Shown here in pieces: positions 47,401-59,758 of a stretch of DNA of 64,000 nt (position 1 is its first letter; each line of letters begins with the position of its first letter). Below the pieces are notes generated by a model. The model saw nothing but the letters and a program-made list of their open reading frames with translations. It did not search any database and was not told the DNA's origin. The DNA is from Anastatus disparis (Eukaryota; Arthropoda; Insecta; Hymenoptera; Eupelmidae). Both the position numbers and the translations under genes were made by a program. The stretch covers positions 2,046,001 to 2,110,000 of the forward strand of contig JAFFSR010000251.1 in the NCBI GenBank assembly GCA_017163975.1, given 5' to 3'.

Positions 47401-49397
47401 ATTGATCAAATTTTACTGTTTTTTGATATCGAAATTATTTATGATTAGTTTTTCTACATTGATATATCTATACTTAATATTATTAATTATCTTAAAATTA
47501 AATATTTATTACCATATCTGTAAGCCGTTTACCAGAATCAGTTCTAGTTCTTACAAACATATTTAACTGTTGGACCAAATCTTGATCACCAGCTGATTTT
47601 CTTCTTTCTCTAGTGCCTTGTAAACTAAATCCTGTAATTTTATGAGGCCCCAGAGAATGCCTACCAATACTATTGCTAGATATTGAACCTAATGGACTAT
47701 TAGATTTATTACTAGAAGATATACTCATTAATTCAGCCTTCATTTTTGCGATTCTTTCTAACTCTTCAGATGATGGACCTTCTGCTTTTGCTTTATCCTC
47801 ATCCTGCAATAATTAAATTAAAAATTAATTTTTAGTAATTTCAAAAATTACATTTTTTTAAATTTATTAAAATGAACTTATTATATTATTTCATATATTT
47901 TATTTAGAAATTACTAATTATTAAAAAATATAACATACAAATCTTACTTGTGGTTTAACAACGTATTGTCCTTTCGTGGCAGATTTTATGTCAAGAGAAT
48001 GTTCAAATTCTTTTGTTATAGATTCTATGGTACTAGCTGGACTAGGTAATGATGAGGTTGACATTAAAATTTCCTTATTCATTGGCTGAGAATATTTTTA
48101 AAAATTATTAAATAAAATTCATATTAATTACTATAAAGTATATGATTTTAAAAATATAACTTACTACTAAATCATTGGGTGTTTGAGCTTTAGATTTTTT
48201 CTTACGACGAGGTGGTGCAACAGGCATTTTATTAGGAATGGTTGGAATTTCAATGGCTTTACCATTAGATTTGGTACTGGCTATGACATCTGGTTCTTGT
48301 AGAACTGTATTCTTCTCTTGTGAAGAAGATGATTGATCAGATTTACCATTTAAAGATGGCTCTCTTACAGCTTCTCCTGACAAAGTCATTACACTGGATG
48401 ATTGAGACAATTTATCAGATGCAGTATCTTCATCTTTACTTGAAACACTATGTATAGCTGCCATTTGTGCTTCTCTAGTCAAAATACTACTTGTTGGTGC
48501 AGATTGCATTACACCAGGAGGTACAACTTGTGAAGTACTGTCGGTTGATCCAGCTAATATACGACCAACACGTCCTAAGGAAGTCATACTCTGCAAACTT
48601 AATGTATCGTGTTCGATTATTCTAAAAGGATGGGATGTTTTTGAAGGTGTTGGAAAAACTCCTTCTATAGATGAAGTTTGACTATCTGGAGGAGAACTGT
48701 TTATAGGAATATCTTCATCTTCCGTTTGCATACGTTGCCTTAATTCTCGAAATTTTCGTCTGCCTACTATTTTATCTGTTCCGGCTCCTTTTGTTTCATC
48801 CTCCTGAAAATAAATCATGATAAATAAACAACATAACATATTTTTTATAAATAATTTAATAACTTGTTTACTTACAACTTTTTCAATGGTTTGTTTTCGT
48901 TCCAGTTCTTCGCTGGGAGGCTTTTCATTTGGTTCGGTTGATGGTTTTGGATCAGCTGGTTTAATAAATACATGGCTGTCTGTTTTTGCAATAGGAGTGG
49001 AAAATTTTTCATCCTGTGATTCTGTGCTAGTTGACTCTCTGTGCTTGCTTTTCCTTAAAATTTTAATAATAAAATATTTGTTTTTAATTAATTTGAAATC
49101 AAATTTATTTTGAGGCTAAATGATTCATTGAATAAATTATTTTTTACATGTTATTTTAAATAATTTTAACTTTCATTTAGAATAAATGAATAATAAAAAA
49201 AGATTAATGATTAATTACATTAGTGAGTTACAGATCTTTTTTTATACTTTACATAGCTATAACAAGCAAAAAACTATTAAACCACTTAACAAAACGTAAC
49301 TCACAAAAAGATAATAAAAACAAGTGTACCTTGGAACGCGATGACTTGTGTCATCTTCGGCGTCAAAAAATTCTTCGGAATCGCTACTTGCAGACAT
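44451..49397 (-). CDS. WDR44: WD repeat-containing protein 44 (Rab11-binding)
   Basis: Nine coding exons splice in frame: 49397-49330, 49053-48876, 48803-48165, 48085-47948, 47803-47513, 46793-46425, 46066-45605, 45451-45039 and 44952-44451. They give 1019 aa, against about 913 in human. The N-terminus MSASSDSEEFFDAEDDT matches the vertebrate start and contains an FFAT-like motif (EFFDAED) for binding ER VAP proteins. A proline/basic motif (PVAPPRRKKK, about residue 280) fits the SH3-binding region. The part encoded by exons 5-6 corresponds to the Rab11-binding region. WD40 repeats fill exons 7-9 (GEHSGAVWCMKFSACGRLLA, GQDRVLRIW, YTGHTSDLLDVAWS, SGSLDGKLRLWNIP). WDR44 is an effector linking Rab11 endosomes and tubules to the ER and regulating export and ciliogenesis. 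It is divergently arranged with the fucose transporter gene. Confidence 0.93.
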
Positions 49398-50773
49398 TCT
49401 AGTCTGTAATTTTCATACGTTAAGTAATTATAAAAAGATTCTCTCGTCAGCATCGAGGAATCATCAAAATTATATGGTTGCTCCAAAATGTTTGCGTAAG
49501 TGTATAGTTTTTTTTCTTGTAATGTTGCGAATTTGGAAACTCTAATTTTATGTTTTTTTTTCTTCACAAGAACAAAAAGGACAGATTGATTTAAGCAACG
49601 TTTTATAGATTTAAAAAAAAAACTAATGTTTTTTTTTCTGTCACTGAATGATGTGTTTAAATCTAAAAATTACTTAAGGTCTAGGACGGAGATGTCGAAT
49701 TATGAACAATGTGGGTGTGAATAGTTGTTTCATTGTCAGGATGTATTATTTTTATCTTTATTTTTTTTTTTTTCAATTTCTCACTACTGCAAAGCCCTTA
49801 TATATTTGCAGACATCGTCGCACACACACGTCGCAGACAGCGCAGAAAAAGTACACTATACACTACTCCAACAGCCCGACGACGACGACCATGTTCTTTA
49901 GAAAACGCAGGCTAGGAAAATTTTGCTGACTATATAGTTATTGGCAGCTGTATATAGCTAATCGTATAGCTACATATATACATTCATAATAAAGAGGGCT
50001 GGGGACTTTAAGTGCGTTCATATGGAGCGATAGAACTGTTTACGCTCTACCACGGACTAAATTTTGAAAAAAAATTAATATCATTTAAATTATAATTATA
50101 AGAGATATATGAACCATAGCTTGATATTGCTTTATAAATATTAAAAAAAAATTTAAAGAGATCCAAAATATTGTTGTAAAACGGGTTATACAAGTATATT
50201 TTTACATCAAAATACTCATTAGATTAGCTTAAAATAAATTAGGTATATTTTTATATAAAAAGTATTTAAATATTTTTTATATATACATATTAACTTAAAA
50301 ATTTTATTGATTCTTTTTTCCAGAATACATGCAAAAATATATATGCTAACATTTTTTAAATAAAATATTTTTATAAATTATTATTATTATATTTATATTA
50401 TTTACGGATATGAATCATCATAGAATTTAAAAAAAAGGAGTTTTATCTGATAAAATATCGACAAACGGCTACAATATTGATAACCTATATTATGTTACTA
50501 AGATAATTGAATGCCGCGTTGGCTTATCCAGCCATAAGAATGTTTTTAGTGAACAATTACGAATTTCTAAATAATCTAATAATGAATTTTAGTATTAGTA
50601 TTTTATAAATATTTTTTTATTTAAATGAATTTTCAATGCATCAAGTAATTTTTTACAATTTAGAATGTTTGTTTACTTTTTTATAACCTCCAAGCGTTTT
50701 TACTTCTAATAAAAATGTGTTATATTTTTCTATAATATTTATTTAAAAATAAATGTGGTGCAATAGTTATTTA
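49398..50773. promoter_or_regulatory. Shared intergenic region between WDR44 and the GDP-fucose transporter
   Basis: The two genes are transcribed away from each other across 1.4 kb. A less AT-rich part at about 49680-50060 likely carries the WDR44 promoter and 5' leader; the stretch from 50450 should contain that of the transporter. No canonical core motifs can be assigned confidently. Confidence 0.4.
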
Positions 50774-52033
50774 ATGAAAGCAAGGAAAAGATCGTTTACC
50801 AAAATGTATCAAAGGACAGAAATGTTACATAAATATGTATATATAGCATTTGTTGTAGCTCTTTATTGGTAAATAAAAATTTATTTTTGTATTATTTCCA
50901 TTTATTATTATTTTTTTCTATATTGTTATTATTTATATTTTAGGGTGGTCTCAATATTGATGGTATTTGTCAACAAGGCTTTATTATCAAGTGATAAAGT
51001 GCACCTTGATGCTCCATTATTCATAACTTGGTTCCAATGTGTAACGTCGGTTGGAATATGCATTATTTTAAAAGGCCTTTCTTCAATATTTCCAAAATGT
51101 TTTCATTTTCCAAAAGGCAATCCATTTTCTTATGAAATTGCAAAAAAGGTATTAACAAAATTTTTATAACTTTTCAAATTTTATAAAATTTTATTGATGG
51201 TGATGTTTTTATAGATTTTGCCATTATCAATTTTGTTTCTTGGTATGATAGCAAGTAATAATTTGTGCTTAAAGTATGTTGGAGTAGCATTTTATTATAT
51301 TGGAAGATCTCTAACAACAGTATTTAATGTTATATTTACATATACTATTTTAGGTACGTTCTAAAAATATGTTAAATTGACAGTTTATAATGTAAAAAAA
51401 TTTATTATTAAATATACTTTATTCAAAAAAACTTATCTTTTAGGAGAAAAAACTTCAACAAAAACAGTCATATGTTGTATGGTAATTATTTTTGGATTTT
51501 GGTTAGGTGTGGATCAAGAAAATATTGCTGGATCGTTATCTATATTAGGAACTTTCTTTGGTGTTCTTGGATCGATGACTTTATCATTATATTCTATACA
51601 AACAAAAAAAGTGCTTCCTCTAGTTAATCAAGAAATATGGTTACTTTCTTATTATAATAACGTTTACAGTATTGCATTATTTATTCCATTAATGTTATTT
51701 AATGGAGAATTTCAAACAATTTACAACTATGATAAATTAGGTGATTTGGACTTTTGGTCTGCTATGCTTGTTGGAGGTATTTGCGGATTTGCAATAGGCT
51801 ATGTTACAATGTTACAAATTAAAGTTACATCTCCATTAACACATAATATTAGTGGCACAGCAAAAGCATGTGTTCAAACTGTTCTTGCTACATATTGGTA
51901 TAATGAATCCAAACCATTTTTATGGTGGTTGAGCAATGCTATTGTTTTGTTTGCTAGTGCAGCATATGCAAGAATAAAACAACTTGCCATGCAAAGTGCT
52001 CATAATAAACAATCACCTTTAGAAAAAGCATGA
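50774..52033 (+). CDS. Gfr: Golgi GDP-fucose transporter (SLC35C1 family)
   Basis: Four exons, 50774-50868, 50944-51148, 51215-51353 and 51444-52033, join in frame to 342 aa, close to the 364 aa of human SLC35C1. Family landmarks are [20 protein letters not shown] at the first membrane segment, [33 protein letters not shown] and FTYTILGEKTS, and near the end [12 protein letters not shown]. About ten membrane helices are expected, with both termini cytosolic. It exchanges GDP-fucose from the cytosol for GMP in the Golgi lumen, supplying fucosyltransferases for N-glycan core and Notch-related fucosylation. The Drosophila homologue is Gfr (nac). The ATG at 50774 was chosen because it gives the usual short cytosolic N-terminus. 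Another ATG lies 11 codons in. Confidence 0.92.
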
Positions 52034-52401
52034 AAAATGTGATAATAAATATGATAATCTTGTACAAAGTAATATAAAACTGTAAATATATATTTATATA
52101 TATACTATTATGTAAAAAAGGCATTACCTAAAAATCATGTAGTAAACAGTTAGGTTTATGATAAAATATTTTTATTTTATAAAAAATAAACTGATTATAA
52201 AACATACTATTGTATATTAGTAATAAATATAAATTTTTAATTTGTATATAAAAATGCATTTAAAAACAGTCAATATAAATATTAATTATCACATTATTGT
52301 AATCAATTTATGTCTAAGTAAAAAAATCTTTTGATCTCAAGAGAAAAACTCTATTGATCATTTCATAACAGATCTTTTTATATTAATACTTAAATATTAT
52401 T
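52034..52401. other. Convergent 3' untranslated interval
   Basis: The transporter and the GGT-like gene converge here with 368 bases between stop codons. AATAAA-like signals occur on both strands; nothing else is seen. Confidence 0.6.
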
Positions 52402-54730
52402 TTAAAATCTAGATGCTAATCCATCTCCTCTACTATCAGAATGACCACTAATTAAATTCTTTCGTTTAATTATAACATTCACACTTTTCATGATCATATT
52501 AGCATCAACCTCAGATGCTGTATCAATAGCTATTAAACTATCATGTAAAAGTTTATTTGCAGGGTGTCTTTCATCATTTTCAGTAGCAATTCCATCTGGC
52601 AGTATGTAAAATCTATAAAATGAAAAACATCGTTCAAAATCACTATAAATACAATTATTATTAGTTACTAAATTACACATTCATCTAGCAAAACGTCAAT
52701 ATTGTTTATAAAGTTTTTATTTTCACTCCAAACTCATACCTTGATGTAACAAGAAAATTAACACATTACTAGAATGGATGAATAATTTTACAGTAGTTTT
52801 TTTTATACATTTACCTTGAATATTCAATTGCTGCAGAAACATTCATTGAATGTAAAAGTAAATTATAAAGTATTTGTTCAGCAATTATTGGATCATCAGT
52901 ACTAAAAACTCCACGCAAACCACATACGGCACTATCATCATAAAAAATTATAGGAGTCAATGATGAAAGAGAATTTTTATCATCGACATTATCAAAATAA
53001 AAACCTGCTTCAGTCTCATATGTTGCATCTAGTGGCGCACTTAATCCTCTATAAAACAAATTAAATTTAACCAAAATAAAAAGAATAATCGTTTACAATT
53101 TAAATGACTATATAAGTTATATTTACGTTATTACTGTTACATAAGTATCATGCCAATCCACTGAAGATACGCCTGTGTATCTTCTTCTCTCAGCTGTAAA
53201 ATTAAATAAATTTGTTATTTTCCTTATTTAAAGATAAACACTAAATAATTTTCTCATTTCACTTACTATAATTTATGAACGGTATCTTAAATTGACGAAC
53301 AAGTTTAATGAGTGTTTCAGCAATATTTATTTCTGATTCTATTAAAGATGCATTTTCTACAGTTATATTTAATTTATCCAGTTCTTCAAATATTGCTTGA
53401 ATATAATTCAAATTTGATGGAAAAAAAACTGCATATTGAGAAAGTATAGATTCTTGGGCTGAAATCAATCTGGGTTGGTATTCTGACATTCCACTTAATA
53501 ATTTTACATTTGTAATTTTATTTGAAAATATTTTCTTAGTTAATGACCCATTGTAGAAAGCTAAAATTAAATAATATTTTTTGTAATCAATTGAAACATT
53601 TAAAGATAAATATTTATTATGATATAGTTAAATTCATACCACTTGTTCCTAAATTAGATACAGTTTCTAAAGTACTTGCAAGTTGAGGTAATGTTTTAAT
53701 TTCTCCAGCACTAACATGCTTGAAAATTCCAAAATTAGAATTTTTCGAAGCTTCATAAGCTAAATCTCTAGATATTTCAAATCCATTGCGAGCTAAATTG
53801 ATCGAAGGCTCTAAAATTTGATACCAAGATAATTTTCCATAAATAGAATGTGCATATTCTAAACCTCGGAGTAAAGCAGGAATTCTGATTTTATTATTTT
53901 CAAATTCATCTAAAATGAAATTTTTAATATATTATTATTCATTTAAACTTGTTATATATACATACACTTTTAAAAATTTACCTGGTACTGTATCACTTAA
54001 AAAATCTACTATTTTTGGTTTTTCTTGATTCTCATGACTGTATATCATAATATAACCACCACTGAAAAAATTGAAAACAATCATAAATATAATTTTACCA
54101 GCCTTTTGTTAACAACTTTTCAAGACAAAATGTAATAAAAACCTTCCAAGACCAGTTTTATGTGGAGCAACTACTGCCATACAGAATGTTGCAGCTATAG
54201 CAGCATCGATAGCATTACCTCCTTTTCTTAATATTTTTGTGCCAATTTGAGAACAATTTGTATTGTCAGTTGCTACAGCACCATGAACATTTAACTTCCC
54301 CTAAAATATTTAATATTTTTATATTATGATATAATTAATTGTATTAATTAAAATAAGTTTCTTCTTACTTGAAAGGCATTATCATCGTAAACTAATTGAA
54401 GAATTAAGGCAGCTGTGATAACAACAGTAAGGCCAGCGAATGAACCTATTATTGATCGAAAACCACAACAGTCACTAAAAGACCAACTTTCTTTTTCTTT
54501 GGTAAGAGGACACTCTTCCGTAGGTGTTTCTGCAAATTTTAAACCAATTGCAAATTAAAAAATACTATTGTTTTGAAAAATTTAACCACTTAATGATAAT
54601 ATTAGAATTGAATTTGAACAGATTATAAACATGTTTTTTAATATTTAGACTACATTAAATATTAAAATAAAATAAATTTTAGTTTATTTAATATTTAATG
54701 TTAGCATTACTTACGTCGAATGTAATTCAT
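52402..54730 (-). CDS. Gamma-glutamyltransferase-like membrane protein (GGT7-like glutathione hydrolase)
   Basis: Exons 54730-54715, 54529-54369, 54300-54143, 54061-53982, 53909-53640, 53560-53267, 53193-53127, 53048-52815 and 52612-52402 splice in frame to 496 aa. It is a type II membrane protein: cytosolic N-terminus, one helix at about residues 31-53, then the Ntn-hydrolase domain. Large-subunit landmarks are clear (GAVATDNTNCSQIG, LRKGGNAIDAAIAATFCMAV, PHKTGLG). The candidate nucleophile is Thr333 in YTGVSSVD, where active enzymes have T-S-H-x-SV. The following region is eroded: the FGS and LNxxMDDF motifs are gone, and the oxyanion GG pair appears replaced within GLRGVFST. The usual PGKRP-SSM motif survives only as SSLTP. 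It is shorter than typical GGTs (about 570 or more). Family membership is firm; activity is doubtful, as for vertebrate GGT7. Confidence 0.85.
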
Positions 54731-55850
54731 TGTCCTCGGTCCCGTTAACTTTTTTAGTTAGAATTTATGAGTAAATAGTATAAACGTCTTTACATTCTAC
54801 TATTTTCTTTTTGCTGTGTATCTATTAATTATGTATTCGGGTATATAAGTAAAAACATTATGTGCTTAGAATAATATTAATTCTACGATACATAACCGGA
54901 TGATCTGAGCCGAAACTACAACTTATTATATGTCAAGCATTAACATGTCAATAAAAAATAGCGCTACGTTTATTTAAAAAATTTATAAGAAAGAGAGCCG
55001 TGTTCGTTGTGTTGGCTTCATAGAGAGAACATATACTCCTAGAGGGAGCAAGTTAAAGGAGAAGAACGTGGTCAGTTCTTGTACAAATATAAAGACTCTC
55101 GCAGTAAAAGAGAGAAAAACAGAGTGGTCCACATTTGTTTCTCTCGCACCATGCAATGATTGGCTGCTCGTACCCCCCTCCGAATCAAGGCAGAATTGAA
55201 AATTTTTTTATTCAAGACAATATTTAATATAAATTATTTAAAAAAATAGTTAAAGTCTTATTATAGTTTATGATACTTTTTTGATAAGCAATCACTTTAC
55301 CTAAGCCAGTGGTTTTATTCGCTACAATTAAAAAGTAACTTATAATGAAACAGCTGTTTCCAATCTCTGAATGGATTTATTTCTGCTTATTAATAAAATT
55401 AATTAAAATTTAAAAATATAATAATTAAATAAAATAAAAACTTATCATAATATCTACAATAAGAGACTTTCAACATATTTTTTATTAATTTTATGCTAGA
55501 TTTTTTATATTCAATTAAAAAATCACGAATAGAAAGATTTAAAAACCTTTATTGCGTGTTTTTATTTACGTTGAGTTGAGTGCAAGTGTACTAAGAGAAT
55601 AGAACAACCAATTGAAGCTCAGTGAGAGAAAGATAACAGGTCACTTCATTTTCTCTTTCTCTCGCACCGTAAGAGAACAACAAAATATTTAAAAAATATT
55701 TTTAGATTTTTATTAGATTTAATAAGATAAAAGTAGTATAAGTAAATGTGGCACATATGATTAAATTAATTATAATTAATCGTAGGTTGTTTTTTTTTTG
55801 TAAAGTTAGCATTCGACTATAATTTTAAAATTTTGTGATTTGATTGCAGC
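54731..55850. promoter_or_regulatory. Divergent intergenic region between GGT-like gene and AdipoR
   Basis: It has two less AT-rich patches (about 54985-55200 and 55560-55690) with a similar motif order: GAGAGAAA, CAG, GGTC, then TTTCTCTCGCACC (55109-55151 and 55623-55671). Each copy could fold through GAGAGAAA with TTTCTCTC. An inverted CCAAT (GATTGG) follows at 55158. A bidirectional promoter is likely here. Confidence 0.45.
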
Positions 55851-56314
55851 GCTTTAGCTCGTGACAGACGCAATAAACTTTCGTACTTCGCCTAAGGGAA
55901 CTTTCCTATCCCCACCAACGAATTTACGGGATCTGTTTATACGAATACGACGAACGACGACGACGACGGTGCTTAAAAGACAAACCAAGGACTTTACTTA
56001 AAGTAATATGGCTGCCACGTGGAGCCAAATTAATTTTTTGTTCCCGTTATCAAGCCCATAGTTAATTTCAGTGTGATATAAGATTTTTTCGTTTTCTTCC
56101 TTTTCTCCCGTTTATTAGGATATCCTAATAGCATTCAGGAAACGTCACTAAAGTCATTGAACGATAAACAAGAAAAAAAAAAGTGAATAGAACGAACTAT
56201 ACTTGTGGTCACGTGAAAGAATAAGAAAAAAAAATTATTACTGCGGTATTATTATAAATTTTCAAGCTCAAGGATTCCTAATGAGTGATTGCAATTGCAC
56301 AGATCGTTAATCAG
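55851..56314 (+). other. Probable 5' untranslated exon of AdipoR with two upstream open frames
   Basis: Less AT-rich sequence ends in a perfect donor (TCAG/GTAAGT, 56311-56320). The next acceptor is at 56999-57000, 42 bases before the AdipoR start. Upstream frames: ATG 56008 to TAG 56061 (17 codons) and ATG 56281 to TAA 56310 (9 codons). A perfect 18-bp palindrome (TATTAGGATATCCTAATA) lies at 56113-56130. The left edge may be a transcription start or an acceptor (ttgcag at 55845-55850). Confidence 0.5.
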
Positions 56315-57042
56315 GTAAGTCGAAATTGCATATAGTTGCCTTCAACTTTTTATCCGATAATTCGTTAAATCGCACTTGCGTCATTATATAGGTTTCACAT
56401 TGTATATACATATATTTTGTTACATTGTAAAAGATAACTTTAAAGTATATTGGAAGTTGGGTATTTTTTTGTCGTTCCGATAACATTAACGTCTGTGCTT
56501 TTAAACTTTGAACTTCATCCGTATATTTAATAAACATCTGTTATCTAATCTTTTTTTTTTCAAGATAGTGATACTTAGATTGTTTTATATATTTTGACAA
56601 TTAGTAATAGTGTATTGCCGTTTTTAGTGTCACTTCGAGCAATTTCTATGCGATCAAGTTAGAAATTATTCTGATATTTTATAGTTTTATACAATATATT
56701 TTATTGTTATTCAATTTCATTAGTAGGTGATTTCTTGACTTATTTTCTGATGCTTAAAGTAGTGAAATTCATTTTTATTAATATAGTTATAAAGTTATGA
56801 AATTTATTTTTGTAGACATCCATCTTTGATTTATTAACAAAAAAAGAAAAATAGCTTTTTTAAAGAACATAATATTTTAAAAATTATAAAAAGCTTCCTA
56901 TAGGGATTTAACAAAAATTTTTTTAATTGTGATTGCTTTATAAATTAATAAAACTGAACTCCAAAAAAGATCAATATATAATTATATTGTTATATTTTAG
57001 GCATTAATAAATATTTCAAAAGCAAACAATACCAAATTCAAA

Positions 57043-59173
57043 ATGATAGATCAGGAAAATGAAATTATTGAAGAAAATAATTATAAAGCAATTATGACAG
57101 AAAATTCAGGAGAAAGTCATTTACGTCACCGTATACCATGGAGTGACAGGGTGTCATTAAATAGTGATATTCCAGGTTTACATGAAGTTAAAGAATTGTT
57201 AGAAGATGATGATACAAGTTGTTTGGCTGAAGAAGAAGATGGAGTTGGTTGTCCATTGCCATCAACTCCGGAAGATGACCGTCTTCTGGATTGCGAGGTA
57301 TTTTTAATCAAATACTATTAATATTTTAATATTTTAATTAAATTTGCAGTAAATTATATTGTCATATACATACTAAAATTATAAAAAAATATTCATTTTA
57401 TTTTCTTTTAGATGACAGAAGTGTTAAAAGCAGGAGTATTAAGTGATGAAATTGATCTTGGAGCTTTAGCACATAATGCTGCTGAACAGGCAGAAGAATT
57501 TGTTCGCAAAGTACATACAAACTTATAAATTATAATATTAAATTAGTGTCAGAATTAATTAAAATTTTGCCTTTTAAAAAACTTAATTTCTTTTAGGTTT
57601 GGGAAGCATCATGGAAACAATGTCACTTCAGAAATCTGCCTAAATGGTTACAAGACAATGATTTTCTACATGCTGGTCATCGACCCCCATTACCATCTTT
57701 TTATGCATGTTTTAAGAGTATTTTTCGTATTCATACAGAAACTGGAAACATATGGACTCATTTATTAGGTAAAATTCCAGAATTGTTATTGTGATAAAAA
57801 TTTTCATAATATAAATTATTTCTAATATAAACTCTTTAAAATCGATAAAATATGTAATATTATGAAATTCCATTTTTTTCACTCATACTCATGAAAATTT
57901 TTAATTGGTTTTCAGGATGCGTAGCATTTATAGGTATTGCAGTATACTTTTTAATACAGTCACCTATGGACATAAGATGGGAAGAAAAATTAGTTATTGG
58001 CACTTTCTTTGCTGGAGCTATTATTTGTTTAGGCATGTCTTCTGCATTCCATACACTTCATTGTCACAGCGAGTGTGTAGGAAAACTATTTTCAAAATTA
58101 GACTACTGTGGAATAGCTATGCTTATAATGGGAAGTTTTGTACCATGGCTATACTATGGATTTTACTGTGATTATCAACCCAAACTGATTTACTTATCAG
58201 TTGTTGTTGTACTTGGTATAACTAGTATTGTAGTTTCTTTGTGGGAGAAATTTGGTGAACCAAAGTACAGACCTCTTAGAGCTGGAGTTTTTATGGGCTT
58301 TGGCCTTAGTGGGGTAAGTTAAAATTATTACTCTTAAATTAATATTTATTTCTACTTCTATATAAATCAATATATTTTTAGGTTATACCAGCTGTACATT
58401 ATGCTGTAGCAGAAGGTTGGTTCAAAGCTATAAGTCAAGCTTCGCTTGGATGGTTAATATTGATGGGATGTTTGTATATATTAGGTGCAATGTTTTATGC
58501 TTTGCGTGTTCCTGAAAGATTTTTTCCCGGAAAATTCGACATTTGGGTAAGTAAAAAATATTTTTAAAAAATCTCATATGCAATTTTTACAATTAAAATT
58601 TTCTTATAATTTTTTTTTACACATAGTATTCACTTTACACTTAATTTATTTAATTATTCACAAAATAGTTATTCTAACACAAAGCTTTAATCACTTATTC
58701 AACATGTTTTTCACATATTTAAAAAAAAAACTGCTAACTATATGAAATCAAAATAATTATTGTAATGTTAAAATAAAATATTACATCCAAATTGTATTAT
58801 CTTTTAATTAAATAAGAAAAACTATATTGGGTAACATCATCATGAATCTAAAAATAATAAATACAATTTTTTATTAATTATGTCTACCATTAATTCTATA
58901 AATTATGATTAAATTTCAAAACACCAACTACTTTTGTACATCAGTTTATTTTATTTTTATTTTTATTTTATGGTTTGAAATATTTATTCATTTCCAATAA
59001 CAGGAATTAAGAAATTTTTTTTAAATAATATGTTTTAGTTCCAAAGTCATCAAATCTTCCACGTATTGGTTATCGCAGCAGCCTTTGTGCATTATCATGG
59101 AATAACTGAAATGGCAATGCATAGAATGAGTATTGGTGATTGTGCTGTTCCATCTCAAATGATGGCTTTTTAA
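57043..59173 (+). CDS. AdipoR: Adiponectin receptor (PAQR family)
   Basis: Exons 57043-57297, 57412-57510, 57597-57768, 57916-58313, 58382-58546 and 59039-59173 give 407 aa. The N-terminal 150 or so residues are acidic and cytosolic; seven membrane helices follow. The zinc site of the family is complete: Ser217 and His221 in SSAFHTLHCH, Asp238 in KLDY (17 residues on, as in human AdipoR1), and His367/His371 in FQSHQIFH. PLPSFYACFKSIFRIHTETGN and RVPERFFPGKFDIW are strongly conserved family segments. In insects the receptor regulates lipid and glucose metabolism and membrane fluidity; human AdipoRs are zinc-dependent ceramidases. The start ATG follows a 5' leader intron and begins MIDQENEIIEENN. 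All residues expected for activity are present. Confidence 0.95.
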
Positions 59174-59605
59174 ATAGTTTAATTTTTTTCGTATTATTAC
59201 ATAAATTATATGTCTTGAAAAGGCGTCTGATTTTCTTATTTTTATAAATGAAAATGGAAAAACATACTATGTAAGAATGATTTATATAAAGAAAAAGATA
59301 ACGTTGATCAATTAAATATCTATTTTAATAATAACAAGTTATAAAAAGGAGAACAAAGTTGTATAAGTATTACTAATAATTTTGCTAACGTTTCTTTGTT
59401 AGGTTTGCCTAAATTGAATAATTAATTTTTTATTTTATTCATTCCACGTGAAATATTTTTAAATTTTTTTGAAAAATATAAAAATCATTTTTACATAGAA
59501 TAGTAAAAAAAAAAAAATTTTTAATCGTTATAATCAAGTGATTCAAGCTAAATCAAGAATTGTAATTGAACAAGTTATAAAAAATTTAGTTAATTCAAGC
59601 TTTGA
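59174..59605. other. 3' flank of AdipoR, AT-rich
   Basis: Probably the AdipoR 3' untranslated region and poly(A) site. No other feature seen. Confidence 0.5.
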
Positions 59606-59758
59606 CCCTTAGAGAGCCTAGATTTCAAAAATTTTAAAAGCTCATAATTTGTACTGACAAGTGATCTGAGGTCCCCAAGTTAGAATCAAACTAAGCTCGG
59701 ATGTTGGTGAGTCAGATCATGACGCCCCGAGGCGTCATCCTGGCCCTCTAAGGGTTGA
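59602..59758. mobile_element. Short MITE with terminal inverted repeats and TTGA duplication
   Basis: CCCTTAGAGAGCC at 59606 is mirrored by GGCCCTCTAAGGG ending at 59754 (one mismatch), making a 149-bp element. TTGA flanks both ends (59602-59605 and 59755-59758). It is much richer in GC than its surroundings and contains an inner palindrome ATGACGCC-CCGA-GGCGTCAT (59718-59737). A CCC start and 4-bp TTGA resemble piggyBac-type elements, which target TTAA. The family assignment is tentative. Confidence 0.75.
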
